A DNA stretch of 64,000 bases from Gigaspora rosea (Eukaryota > Glomeromycota > Glomeromycetes > Diversisporales > Gigasporaceae), in assembly GCA_003550325.1 (NCBI GenBank), contig QKWP01000201.1, forward strand, positions 376,172-440,171. Direction: 5' to 3'. Made by a program: the position numbers and the translations under genes. Within the stretch, counting starts at the first letter, position 1; the number at the start of each line of letters is the position of its first letter. Positions 1-11,553 of this stretch are shown here, one piece after another. The notes beneath the pieces were generated by a model. That model searched no databases, had not been told where the DNA came from, and saw only the letters and a program-made list of their open reading frames with translations.

Positions 1-110
1 AAAATAATAAAAGCTTACTAATTATTGATTCATTCATCTCACAAGATGATTTAAACGAAGTTAAAAAAAATGAATGTAAAAAGTTTATTCATTCTCAAAA
101 GTCTAACGAG

Positions 111-2485
111 ATGGAGAATATGGAGAATTCCAAGAAGATAGGCCTCCTTGGAGCTTATTATCAGGCTGGGCTCGGAGTCGAAAAGGATGATCATAAAGCA
201 CTCTTGTATTTTCAAAAGGCTGCTAGTATGGAAGACTCTGCATCAGTATGTCAAATTGGTACTTGTTATCTCACTGGAACTGGAGTTGAAAAACATAAGG
301 CTTTCATCCATTTTCAGAGATCTGCTGAGATGGAAGATTCAAATGGAATGGCATGTCTTGGACGTTGTTATCAAGAAGGTTCGGAGTTGAAAGGGATGAA
401 CAAAAAGCATTCATTTATTTTCAAAGGTCTGATGAGATGGGAAAAATGTATAGAATATATTTTCTTGGATATTGTTATTTTGAGGGAGCTGGAGTTGAAA
501 AAGATGTACATAAGGCATTCATTCATTTTAAGAGATCCGCTGATATGGGGCTTGCCTATGGAGTGGGTCGTGAAGGTTGTTGTTATCAAAAAGGAATTGG
601 AGTTGAAAAAAATAAACATAAGGATTCATTCATTTTCAAAAGGCTGTCGACATGCATGAACATGAGTATGAATTTGAGTCATTCATAAGTAATACTTATA
701 AACTATCTTTCAACATGGGATTGCTGCATTTAACGTTGCTTGCACTTACGAAAATGGTATTGGAATAAGAAAAGATGAATATAAGGCATTTATTTATTAG
801 AAAAATCTGCTAGTATGGGATGTATTGATGGAATATATCGAGTTGGACATTGTTATCATTATGGAATTGGAGTTAAAAAACAGGATAAATATAAATCATT
901 TATTTATTATCAAAAGTCCGCTGAGATGGGACACGCTAACAGTGCATTTGATCTCGGACATTGTTATAATAAAAGAATTGGAGTAAAAAATAGATAAATC
1001 TAAGTCCTTCTTTTATTTATTAAAATCTTCTGAGATGGGGCATGCCGATGGAACATATTGTGTTGGTTATTGTTATCAGTATGGTAATGGAGTTGAGAAA
1101 GATGAACATAAAGCATTTATTTATTTTCAAAAATCAGCCGATATGGGGCATGATGGGGCATTTTACACAGGATACTGTTGTTTTTGTGGAAATTGAGTTG
1201 AAAAAGATAATCATAAAGCATTTATATATATTCAAAAATCGGTTGAAATGAGAGACTGTGATGGAATGTTTACAATTGGGCACCTTTATCAAAACGGACT
1301 TGGGGAGTTGAAAAAGATAATAATAAAGCATTTATATATTATCAAAAATCTGCCGAAATGGGACATTCTGATGGAGTATATTATGTTGGATATTTTTATC
1401 AGAATGGTATTGGTGTTGAAAAGGATGAACGTAAAGCGTTTATTCATTATAAAAAATCTTCTGATATGGGAAATGATAAAGAAACTTTTCATGTTGGTTA
1501 TCGTTATCAAAATGAGATTGGAATTAGAAAGGATGAAATTCAAGCATTTACTTATTATCAAAAATCTGCTGATATGGGATTTGTTGAAGCAATATATAAT
1601 GTTGGCAGTTGTTATCAAAATGGGATTGGAATTAAAAAGATAAAAATAAAGCATTTGTTTACTATCAAAAATCAGCCGATATGGGCATGTTAAAGGAGCA
1701 TTTTATGTTGGTTATTGTTATCAGTATGGTGATGGAGTTGACTAGGATAAACGTAAAGCATTTATTTATTATCAAAAATCTGCTGATATGGGACTTGTTG
1801 AATTAATATATAATGTTGGCATTTGTAATCAGTATGGTGATGGATTTGAAGAGGATAAACGTAAAGCATATATTTATTATCAAAAATCTGTTGATATGGG
1901 ACTTGTTGAAGCAATATATAATTTTGGCAGCTGTTATCAAAATGGGATTGGAATTAAAAGAATAAAAATAAAACATTATTTATTATCAAAAATCAGCCGA
2001 CATGGGGCATGTTAAAGGAGTTTTTTATGTTGGTTATTGTTATCATTATGGTATTGGAGTTGAAGAGGATAAACGTAAAACATTTATTTATTATCAAAAA
2101 TCTGCTGAAATGAAAGACAGTGATAGAATGTTTATAATTGGATACTTTTATCAAAACGGACTTGGAGTTGAAAAGGATAATAAAGCGTTTATTCATTATC
2201 AAAAATCTGCTGAGATGGGCATTTTTATGTATATATTATGTTAGTTTTTGTTATAAGTATGGCATTGGTGTTGAAAAGGATGAACGTAAAGCGTTTATTC
2301 ATTATAAAAGATCCGCCGAAATGGGTCACATTAATGGAATGTGTCACGTAAATTGTTATCAAAATGGAATTGGAGTTGAAAAGGATGAATATAAAGCACT
2401 AATTTATATTCAAAAACTTGCTGAGGTGGGAAATTCTGATTGTAAACTTATAATTGAACAAGTTATTAACAGCTTTATTATATAA
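111..2485 (+). pseudogene. Sel1-like repeat (SLR) protein, decayed array
   Basis: Roughly 22 tandem Sel1-like units of about 36 residues (about 108 bp) can be read, each with the pattern YYQKSAxMGxxxGxYxVGxCYxxGIGVEKDxxKAF. Sel1 units fold as paired helices (alpha/alpha solenoid) and mediate protein contacts in signalling or ER adaptor proteins. No single frame stays open. The array hops between all three forward frames, with shifts near 380, 625, 790, 985, 1160, 1310, 1640, 1960 and 2230 and an in-frame TAG near 1742. The last unit ends at a TAA near 2483. The start lies upstream or is lost: the first unit is already in progress at 111. Related Sel1-kinase genes occur at 31.6-32.7 kb and 42.3-45.1 kb. 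In these fungi such arrays often sit beside a kinase domain, but none is visible here. Family assignment is firm; pseudogene status is inferred from the many shifts. Confidence 0.85.
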
Positions 2486-2501
2486 AATATGTAATATAAT
2501 G

Positions 2502-3121
2502 ACCCTGGGTCGGATAGCGCAGTGGTTAGCGCTCCGGGGTCGTATTCGCAAGATCGCCGGTTCGAGTCCAGTGGATGACAAAAACCGTGTTGGGATTACG
2601 AATAGTAAGGATCTATGATGAGGAATTGCACTTCTCCCCATTTACGGAAAAGGTACTACAACGTCAATGAGTTGCGTGACATAGCCACTTTGGTCATGCG
2701 GCATCCAGAAAAGGAAAAATCTGACAAGAAACGTCGTAAATATAAGGACTATCCACTATAAAAGGAAAACAAGAATAAGTACAAGAAAACAAAGAAAATA
2801 TGTACGGGGCACCTGACGACACTACACCGACCAAAAATGGAATGTAGCTCCCGGGGAAGATGAAAAACGGCCAATCTACAAAGCGACCAGGCAGAATATT
2901 GAGTTCCTTAAAGCTGCCTATGATCCAATAGGTATGGGGCACTGGCGTGGTGGGCCTGCTGGAGTCAGCCAGGTTAAGCGGACGATTGGAGGGTGGTATA
3001 GTTTAGCTAGGAAAACCCGAATGTATATGTAATGTAAAAAGACCTTAATAAAGAGCGTCACATGACGTCCCTGGGCTCATGAAGCTTCGGGTTTTAAAAA
3101 AAAAAAATATATATATATATA
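2502..3121 (+). repeat. tRNA-derived SINE-like element
   Basis: The 5' end carries RNA polymerase III internal promoter boxes at normal tRNA spacing: an A-box (TAGCGCAGTGG, 2515-2525) and a B-box (GGTTCGAGTCC, 2559-2569). A convincing acceptor stem cannot be folded, so this is tRNA-like and not a tRNA gene. A body of about 500 bp follows that is distinctly more GC-rich than its surroundings, ending in an A-rich run and (TA)n at 3096-3121. Head, unrelated body and A/TA tail are what a SINE looks like. No target duplication was found. Body boundaries are inferred. Confidence 0.55.
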
Positions 3122-4207
3122 CATTTATTCATTGTAGATATTGTCAAATAATTAAAGTTAAAGCCTGCTGCTATAGAGAAACTTAAAAAAAAAACCTTGC
3201 TACCAAAATGTGTATTAGGCCAAGCAAAGTAAATTTTCTGGGTTTCATATCCCGGCCGGGTCTATTTTTGCTAATTTAAAATTTAAAATTTTTTATTTAA
3301 TAACCAATCAAAATATAGTATATACAGATTTCAAAAATGCACATCATTTAATTAGTTTATTATTATTGCTCAATCATAAGACTTTATTGCTAATCGAAGA
3401 AAAAACATATGGGAAATAGGCTCGCTATCGTAAATAGGCTCTAACTATAAACACATAACATTCGTACTATACTACTAAGGTCACCTTACTGACCAATCCA
3501 AAGAAACCCCATACTCGTGATTGAACCGTTTAACCTTCCTGTCCAATCAACCATTACCTAAACCCAATAAACCCAAGAGCAGACCATAAGGGCGGAACAG
3601 TCGTCTATATAGCTAAAGACGAGTATCGAGTTGCTGAATGAAGTGTACTTCTACATATATATTGACTCAATTTCTAAGGTCCTTGCACTGCCTGTGCAGC
3701 CATAGAGCCTGTACACCAACTATCGAAGGTCCTTGCACTGTTATCCAGCCGCAGAGCCTGACACCACTATCAAAGGTCCTTGCACTGCCACTCAGCCGTG
3801 GAGCCTTAATTTCATTACTGGGGGGCACGGGTGGGACGATAGAGTCAGCCCTTCAAGGCGAGCGATAGCAAAACGAAATATAACCCTTTCCTTACTAAAA
3901 CATACTTCCTTTTTAACTAGTTCCGATTTACCCCCAAACTTTCTGCACCGTTCACATGCTAGAAAAATTCCTTCATGCCCTAATGCCTGAAATTCATAAA
4001 AACCCCGTCAACAATAAATCATATGCAGACATAATCTAACACCCGAAAAACCTGCATCTAACCCGCTTATCACAGAAAAAACCATTGACTAACCCAAAAT
4101 AGAAAACAAACAAATTACACGTGGATCTGCAATAAAGTCATATGATCTCGCAATAATGAACGCTCATATCACACTTGTATTTATCATTTTTTGATTTTTT
4201 TGTAATA
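3122..4207. other. Non-coding stretch with a possible LTR remnant
   Basis: No credible gene. Around 3601-3640 there is a TATA-like CTATATAG followed by a moderately GC-rich stretch. At 3678, 3727 and 3774 the 15-mer AAGGTCCTTGCACTG recurs, each time followed by a diverged CAGCC..GAGCCT copy, so about three tandem units of 48-50 bp. A TATA box followed by short tandem repeats could be the R/U5 part of a degraded long terminal repeat. No matching second LTR, primer-binding site or target duplication is visible. Confidence 0.3.
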
Positions 4208-4215
4208 CGTACGAG

Positions 4216-5671
4216 TAGGGCTGTAAATCGATTCTATAATAATCGTTTTAATCGTTAATCGAATTAGAATCGATTCTCATTCTGTATAATCGTTTTAATC
4301 GTTTTTACAAACGATTAAATATTCTGAAATCGATTCTAAGATTTAGAATCGATTCTAAATATATAATCGTTTTATATTAAATATTTAAATGCATAAATTT
4401 TTGATAATATTCTCTTCGTTTTAAGTGTATGTGTAAAAAATATAAAGTTATGCTTATTATTGAAAACAATAGGCTTAAAGTTTAAAAACATAATAAGCCT
4501 TATAATTTTTAATAAGTTACAACGATAAGATTTCAGATAGCTATAGAGGCTTTGAAAAAATAATAAGTTAAATAGTAACAAACGCAATCGTTTATATTTT
4601 TTATGTGCTTATCTAAAAACCGAGAATATTAAAAATTAGCGACAGTATTAAATAAATATTATAGAATAGCTTAGTACAAATGATAGGCTTATGTGTCTTA
4701 TCTTTTTTAATAACAAACACAGCATTATATTTTCTTATGTATCTAAAAGCAAAGAATATTTATTAAAACATTGTAATAGTCCGTAAGTATAAAACTAATA
4801 ATTATAAAATGGCTGAATACAAATAATAAGCATAAAGATTTTAATTATCGAATGTACTCTATTTTTTATAATAGTTTTTAAATATATAAATATTCTTTTT
4901 CTTTTACGAATATATCCCATTGTAGATTTTCTATAGGGGTAAAATTTCTCAAAAGGTCTCGTTACAAAAAATTTAATTGAGAGTTTATTTTTTGTTCGTA
5001 TCAATATGGCTACTACAACAAGAGCTAAACGTTGTCAACTTGAAAAACAACAAAATACTTCATTAACAGTTAATTGAAAATAATAAATTAAATGATGATA
5101 GATTAAAAAATAATTTGATTTTAGAGTGGAGTTTTTTTTACCATTCGCTTTTTTCTCTAATTTATATTTTATTTTATATAATTATTCTATGAATTAATGT
5201 ATGTGTAGCCATAGGCTACATGTAGCCGTACTATGGATTATAGAAAATTTTGCAGCCTTAATGTTAGGGTTAGGGTTAGAATTAGAATTATTATTATTAG
5301 GTATTAGAGTTAGAGTTAGGTTTAGGGTTAGGGTTAGGTTTTGGTCGGGTTTAAGGTAAAATCTTGAGAGGAGCATTTTTGCTTAGTAACACAACAGGGT
5401 TACCCTAGTAAAATTTTGAGATATATATAATTTTTGATTTCGGCTACATGTAGCCACGGCTACAAATAACTTCTCCCTTATTCTATTTATTACTTTTTTA
5501 TGCATTAAATAAAAATTAAATTTATATTATTTATAAATAACTTATAGCATTTAACAGTACAAAACAGATTAAAGCTCAGTATGACAAATCAAAAGATTCG
5601 ATCATCGATTCTAAAACGATTTTAGGGATTCGATCATCGATTCTAATTTTTAGAATCGATTTACAGCCCTA
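4216..5671. mobile_element. Non-autonomous hAT-type transposon, 1.46 kb
   Basis: The ends are near-perfect inverted repeats (TAGGGCTGTAAATCGATTCT at the left, its complement at 5652-5671). They are flanked by an identical 8-bp direct repeat, CGTACGAG, at 4208-4215 and 5672-5679. Eight-bp target duplications and TAGGG-type ends are the signature of the hAT superfamily. Subterminal DNA on both sides is dense in AATCGATTCT / AATCGTTTTA motifs, probably transposase-binding repeats. No transposase can be read inside, so it would need a helper. A smaller inverted-repeat element (5204-5464) is nested near the right end. Confidence 0.92.
5204..5464. mobile_element. Small inverted-repeat element (MITE) nested in the hAT element
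   Basis: About 24-bp inverted ends (left TGTAGCC..GGCTACATGTAGCC, right GGCTACATGTAGCC..GGCTACA) bound 261 bp. The arms are themselves partly palindromic (GGCTACATGTAGCC). The interior has interstitial TTAGGG/TTAGGGTT-like repeats at about 5264-5340. No clear target duplication. It lies wholly inside the larger hAT element, so it inserted later or travels with it. Confidence 0.6.
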
Positions 5672-5695
5672 CGTACGAGATAAAAGTTCTAAGCC

Positions 5696-5967
5696 GTTCT
5701 AACTTTTCTAACTTTTCTTACAAAAAAATCAAGTTCTGTAATTTAAATAATATATATATAATAATAAAACTTCAAATTATATTGCCAAATTCTGTCAAGT
5801 TTAAAGCAAAAGCAACAAATATTAATGAATTTTTTTAAAAAAAAAACTGAAATTTAGCGAGTCATTATAATTAAAATCTGGTTGCAAGGTTTTGAAGATA
5901 TATTAATAATATGTTATTTAAAAGTTACAGAACTTGATTTACTTAGTAGGAAAAAAAGTTAGAAGCC
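5696..5967. mobile_element. MITE with about 45-bp imperfect inverted ends
   Basis: The left arm around 5700-5744 (CTAACTTTTCTTAC..AAATCAAGTTCTGTAA) is matched by its reverse complement at about 5922-5965 (TTACAGAACTTGATTT..GTAGGAAAAAAAGTTAG). The interior is AT-rich and non-coding. Exact termini and target duplication are not resolved. Confidence 0.5.
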
Positions 5968-6097
5968 CCCTCAAATTATTACACTGATGTATAAAATGAT
6001 CGACGTACGTACATACGTGTAGTAAACCAATCACCAATCATATTAGATAAGTACTACACTATGATAGTAAATCATTTGGTATTTAATATCCATCTTG

Positions 6098-7131
6098 TTA
6101 TTCTTTGACATCACCTGTAAAAATAATGAGTATGTTAACTTACGTTCGGTAGAAAAGTTTAATTGTTCCGATGACAGAGTAGGAATTAAATCTATTCCGA
6201 GTTAATAATGAGCATTGCTTATCTTTAATTTATCTTAAAAATTTATTTTTATTTTACCTGCTTTGTAGGCGCACTGTCTGACTATAGCGAATGCACAATG
6301 ATCGAATTCTGCTGGAACTGTCATAATTAACAGTGTTTGTTTCATGAAATTAATATTTGGCCAATGCATGTCTATAGTTTCTTTAATTAACTATTATTTG
6401 AAACATAAATCAATTATTTACAATGGAATATTTTCCATGATTTTGTAACAAAATTAGAGATGACTTACTTTGCCTATTTTCAAATTAAAATGTATTATAG
6501 TTGTTTAAAAAAATATGTATATTATAAAATTGCAATACATACGTACCCATTTCTTTTAAGTAATCTGTAATGGCCTTCCTGTAATCCAATCCTTTAGGTA
6601 GGCGGGGTTTTTTTGCATGGTCAGGAATATGCCTAAATGAAGTTTAAATAACTCGACAATCATTGAATAGCGAGTTCTAACTTCTCTCTTTGAAGGTTGT
6701 TGTACAAGAGCTGGGAATCCCCATTCTTCTACATTAAATCTTTCATCATATTTTAGTACCGTATTGTTTTTGTATCGCCCATTAAGACCTGGCCACGTGC
6801 TATTAGTTATTCTTTCTAGATTTTGCATACTTGCATAGGCAAATCCCTAAGATAAAATTACAATGAAAATTTATTTTTATTTTATAAGTTATAAAATTAA
6901 ATTTTTTAAAAAAATAGTATAAAAGCATACTGAATATGTTGTTCCAAAATCTATTCAATGAAAATCATACAATAAAATAATTATCGTCAATGGTAATAAT
7001 TCTTTGGCAATTTTGTCATGCTTTCAATTATTCTTACCAATAGCTAACATCGAAATAACAAATCAGAAGACTATATTAAGCGAGGATAATTTTATTCAAA
7101 GTTTTCTTACCAACAACAACTCTAACATCGA
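6098..7131 (-). pseudogene. Hsp70-like (HSPA12-type) ATPase-domain gene, truncated and frameshifted
   Basis: Minus-strand exons can be placed by family motif plus GT..AG borders: about 7131-7111 (DVRVVVG), 6950-6931 (DFGTTYS, phosphate-1 loop), 6846-6547 (GFAYA.., NSTWPG.., VELFKLHLG), a 5-nt microexon 6473-6469, 6390-6258 (KETIDMHWP.., LLIMTVPAEF), 6191-6144 (SSEQLNFSTE) and 6114-6098, which soon reads a TAA. Phases join correctly at each border. One base is missing inside the 300-nt exon after VELFKLHLG. The Gly-Ile expected before DFGTT is absent, because the acceptor seems to have moved 6 nt downstream. The domain stops where the FTTEPEAA motif should begin, so more than half of the actin-like ATPase fold is missing. 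No start codon is visible upstream of the first motif. Such proteins bind ATP as chaperones or sensors; this copy is very probably dead. It lies about 180 bp downstream of the kinase gene on the same strand. Confidence 0.75.
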
Positions 7132-7309
7132 GGTTCCTAACAGTTTATATAATTTATCCAATCAATTGAAAAGCATTAATACTAGCTCATTTCATTCAAT
7201 AATGATAATTAAAATTTATATTTACTTTTGCGATACATGCTGTCGGTTGAAGTATTATTTAATGATAACTCGTTAGAAATTCAGATCTAACAATGAATAT
7301 AGTCTTACT

Positions 7310-8598
7310 TCACCTTAATAATCTCACCTTCTGACAATCAATATTCGAAAACCCAATGTTAATTGTATCAGGTAAATAAAGTGATGATGCATGTGAATCA
7401 GAACGTATTGCATAATCTCGTATATCTGAGATATCTGAAGACAAACCTTCATTAAAATCTATATATTCGGTCAAATTATTATTTTGAATTGATTTTTCTT
7501 TAGAAATAAGTTGCTTTAAAGTCTTAAAAATTGTTTCTATTTCTGGACGAACGGTAGGATCCTTATCCCAGCATTGTTCATAAAGATTAACATATTGAGG
7601 TGGCGTGTCTTTTATCGGTTTTTCTCTGTTCCCTTCGAGTATATGAGCACCAAGCATAAATATTGATAAGTCTTGATATGGTGGCTTTCCACTTGAAATT
7701 TCCCAGAGGATTACTCCGAAACTATAGATATCAGATTTCTTATCACGTTTGTATTTGTTGTTCACGAAACAATTAGGCTCTGTGTACGCCGGCATTCCAC
7801 AAATGATTGAGTTTGAGGCCATTGATGGTTCCTCCATTTGTTTTGCTAATCCAAAATCCGCGATCATAGCTCGTTCTTGGTGAATTAAAATATTCTTTGA
7901 ATGCTACGAATTAATAATGTGAATTGAAGCAATATACTGTAGGTATTAGTAAAATTAAAAACTTTTCAAATAGCGTAATACATATGCTTACAAGGTCTCG
8001 ATGAACAATATCATGATTATGTAAAAACATAAGACCATGTGCTATTTCCTTTGCAATACATAGTTTATTTGTCCATTGCAATTGTATAAAACTTCTTCTT
8101 AAGTATTCTCGCAAATTTCCACCATCTGCAAACTGTAAAACCATGTAAAATCCACTACTAACTATTTTTTAAAATAAATATTTTAGACTTTTTAATATAA
8201 ATTAATTTAGACTTTTGCAAGCTAAAAAGTCATGCCTTTAGTAACGCCGTAAAATTGAATAACATGTGGATGATAACAAACTTTTCGTAACAGCATAAGC
8301 TTTATTGTACAAAATATATAAAAATTAATAAATGCAATATTATATTCTGTAGCAGATTTTACAAAATAGACGATACCTCATCAATAAATTCTTGAATAAT
8401 ATCTTTATTTATATTTGAATCAGCTTTAAGGCACTTAAGGGCGATTGTTAATTCACATTCTTTCCATTCGTATTTAGAAACAGTTCCAAAACCTCCATCG
8501 CCAATTTTCGAACAATAGGTAAACTTGTTGTAATCAAGTTTGTTAATATGCCCTTCAGATATAGCTTTTTCAAGCCACTCTTGTGAAGAATTTGCCAT
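7310..8598 (-). CDS. Protein kinase, TKL-like, four exons, apparently intact
   Basis: Four exons on the minus strand give a complete kinase domain: 8598-8377, 8299-8236, 8161-7992 and 7903-7310 (stop TGA). Phases agree across all junctions. Exon 1 starts at an ATG (MANSSQEWLEKAI) and carries the glycine loop IGDGGFGTV and the ALK lysine. Exon 2 carries HPHVIQFYGVTK. Exon 3 has MVLQFADGGNLREYL and ends in HRDL. Exon 4 continues with HSKNIL, the metal-binding DFGLA, YTEP in place of APE, SDIYSFGVILWE and the C-lobe arginine (RPE). All catalytic residues are present, so it should phosphorylate Ser/Thr or Tyr, probably in the cytoplasm. A tail of about 60 residues follows, rich in Ser and acidic residues. 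Intron 2 begins with GC rather than GT. A shorter tail is possible if GTGAGA near 7321 is used as a donor. The family is hugely expanded in arbuscular mycorrhizal fungi; substrate unknown. Confidence 0.85.
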
Positions 8599-8815
8599 GA
8601 TTTATTAACGATAAAAACACGTACTCATAAGTATGCGATGAAATTTTAATTTAAGAGTACTTTCAGCATGACAATCTATAGTACTGTAGTATAGCATTTG
8701 TTTGCCGGATTTGTATTTCTGTAATTTCTGAATTAAGGGTATATTTGGGTATTTGGTACACAAATATTCTTGGATATCGGATGTTTGTTTATTTACTAAA
8801 GAAACTAAACTGTAA

Positions 8816-9381
<566 letters not shown>

Positions 9382-9554
9382 GACCAGTCATAACAGGTCA
9401 TATTACTAAGTTCAATTAGTGCATTGTGATGTATGGTCCCATTGTCATATGACTTCACTAATTGAACTGCAAAAACTTACTTACGTTTTTGATACTCCTG
9501 TACTTACTTTTTTTATACATCTAAATGTACCCAAAAATTTATTACTTTTTTTGG

Positions 9555-9831
9555 GGTCGCTTAAAGCCAGGTCAGGTCCATCACGAGATCTTCTGTTTTG
9601 CACGACCAATCAAAATCGCAAGTTTTTGTTTACACAGATCATCCTGACGAAGCAAAAAAAGTAAAAAAAATACAAGAAACAAGTGTCTAAACCTTTCTTG
9701 GTCCATTAAGAAAAAATGTCAGAGGGACAATTTTACATACAAAGCTTTCTAACTTTAGCCCCTATAGACTCAAACTGACCCTAACTTTAATGTTAATTTA
9801 ACTTCATGATGGACCTGCTTTAAGTGGCATC
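9555..9831. mobile_element. MITE, CTTTAA family, copy 1
   Basis: Inverted ends GGGGTCGCTTAAAGCCAGGT and CCTGCTTTAAGTGGCATCC bound about 277 bp. The interior (ACGAAGCAAAAAAAG.., GTGTCTAAACC.., CCATTAAGAAAAAATGTCAG) matches, with many changes, the copies at 48.6 kb and 55.6 kb, which fixes it as a dispersed family. Confidence 0.65.
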
Positions 9832-10183
9832 CACTTATTTGCGCGGGTAATACAAGCTCCTGGAGAGGAAATAGCCAATCGGAGAGTGTAAATTTTGACT
9901 ATTCCGGATCAGCCCGACGAAGAATTCGAACACGCGTAAAAGAAGAAAAAAGCGAAAATACGCAAAAACTAATGTTTAAATCGATCTTGGTGCACTAATT
10001 AAAAATGACGGGAATGAAAATTTACGTATATTAAGCATCACTCTAACCCTATAGTCTCTAACGTTAAGGCTCTAACCCTAAATTTTTATCTCACACACTT
10101 AGTTTATTTACAAAATCGGAATTCATTTTTTGGGTTGTGTTACCCGCGCAAATAAGTAAAATGCTTTAAGTGTCCCCCCTTTT
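9816..10183. mobile_element. MITE, CTTTAA family, copy 2
   Basis: Inverted ends enclose TTATTTGCGCGGGTAA (about 9835-9850) and its complement TTACCCGCGCAAATAA (about 10139-10154), with CTTTAAGTG at both outer ends. The interior has the same GACGAAGAA.., GTTTAAATCGATCTTGGTGCA and ATGACGGGAATG blocks as copies 1 and 3. It shares its left edge with copy 1, so the two are abutted or nested. Confidence 0.55.
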
Positions 10184-10735
10184 GAGATACTGTTCAACAA
10201 TTTTAAAAAGTTACGTGACTGCCACACTTAAATCGGTCATTGGAATTGAGGTAAGATTACAATAATTTTTTTATTATCTCAACATTACTTGGATTTTAGT
10301 GAAAACCATAGAGAAGAAAGTTACAATTCTAACAGTAATAAGATCATCAAAATTGGATAAGTGTATTAGATAAAAAACTTTTGCAATTTTTTTACTCATA
10401 TCCCAAAATACACTAAGAAATTTTGATGGGTTTACTACTATTGAATAGTAATTTTCTTCTCTACAACTTTTATTAGAAATTCAAATAAATAATATAATAA
10501 AAAATTAGTTTTAATTAAAAAAACTTAAAGTTTTTTATTAGAATCTTACCTGCAGTTCTATTGGTCAATTTTAATTGCAGTGGTCTTGTGAATTTTTTAA
10601 AATTACTGTATTTCAAAAAAGTAATAAAATTTTTGGAGTACATTTAGAAATATCAAAAAAGTAAGTACAGGAGTATCAAAAATGTAAGTTTTGCAATTGA
10701 ACTTAGTAATATGACCTGTTATGATCTAGTCATAT

Positions 10736-11033
10736 ATCAATACTAATTCCTATACCAACATATTTCTCTCTCAGACATTCATCTAATTATTTTGTCTACA
10801 ATTATACTCTATTTTTAGTACCTTTGCCTTTTTCTTAGTATTATATATAATAAATAAATAAAAGAAACCTATATATGGAGAGTGGTTAATTAAAACACAG
10901 TTTATAGCATTTTTGCAAAAAATGAATTAATAATACTATTAAATAAAGCATGCATTTAATTATATATTTAGCATTTAAAGCATCAATTTATATAATAAAA
11001 TTTTTGTCAATACTTATTTTCTAAATGCAATAT
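10736..11033. other. AT-rich spacer, nothing recognised
   Basis: No gene or bounded repeat could be supported. Confidence 0.5.
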
Positions 11034-11041
11034 GTAAATAG

Positions 11042-11545
11042 TAGTGATACGGGTCGATGAAAAAATCGCAGGCCGTGGCTGATCCAAAAACAACTCGGAC
11101 CGGTCGACTGGGCCGACCTTTTGCTAGTGTAATTTTTTCTGATCAGAATCATTCAACATTTATCTATATTAAACGTGTAAAAAGCTATAAGCTAGTTTTT
11201 TATCGAATTTTAGTGATATTAAATGATTTAATTTTTTATTCTTTTTGTCCTTGAGAAAAATTCCAGCATGTTAGTATTTCATGTTGATTGATTGTCTATG
11301 TCTCTGAACATTCTTATACTTAGAGTATATTCGCTATTTGCAGTTTATCACCTAAATAAGCCAATTCTCTTACATTATTATAAATGACTAGCCGATTTTT
11401 ATTTAATTCCTGGTCAGAAATATGCTTTAGAAGATAATCGATTCTAACACTTCTCTTACCAACTGGCCCGGCCCACAAAGGTGCGGGCTGAGGGTCGACC
11501 CGCCCATCGACCCGGCTGTTGGGCCGGGGTCAACCTGTATCACTA
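11042..11545. mobile_element. Non-autonomous hAT-type MITE, GC-rich ends, 504 bp
   Basis: Perfect 8-bp target duplication GTAAATAG at 11034-11041 and 11546-11553. The ends are TAGTGATACGGGTCGA and TCAACCTGTATCACTA. Just inside both ends lie GC-rich clusters (CGGACCGGTCGACTGGGCCG on the left; GGGTCGACCCGCCC and CGACCCGGCTGTTGGGCCGG on the right), which look like subterminal protein-binding repeats. The interior is AT-rich with no coding capacity. Confidence 0.9.
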
Positions 11546-11553
11546 GTAAATAG

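Larger units (their letters stand above)
9382..10735. mobile_element. Large inverted-repeat element with nested MITEs
   Basis: Long imperfect inverted arms: the left runs from about 9382 (TGACCAGTCATAACAGGTCA) through a GATACTCCTGTACTTAC block (9494-9510) to about 9550. The right arm is its complement, 10610-10735. The left arm carries an extra block of about 58 bp near 9420-9477 that the right lacks. No transposase is visible. The interior is occupied by two smaller elements that share CTTTAA-type ends (9555-9831 and about 9816-10183). No target duplication was recognised, so the superfamily is open; arms over 100 bp suggest a Mutator-like or foldback element. Confidence 0.6.

Noticed and set aside
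2505..2580. A functional tRNA gene
   Set aside because: A- and B-boxes are present but acceptor and anticodon stems do not fold convincingly, and a SINE-like body follows.
5262..5340. A telomere or chromosome end
   Set aside because: The TTAGGG-like run is short, irregular and enclosed within a transposon with an intact target duplication.
7004..7276. Plus-strand protein of 90 residues
   Set aside because: It overlaps the first exon motif of the minus-strand Hsp70-like gene and shows no family resemblance.
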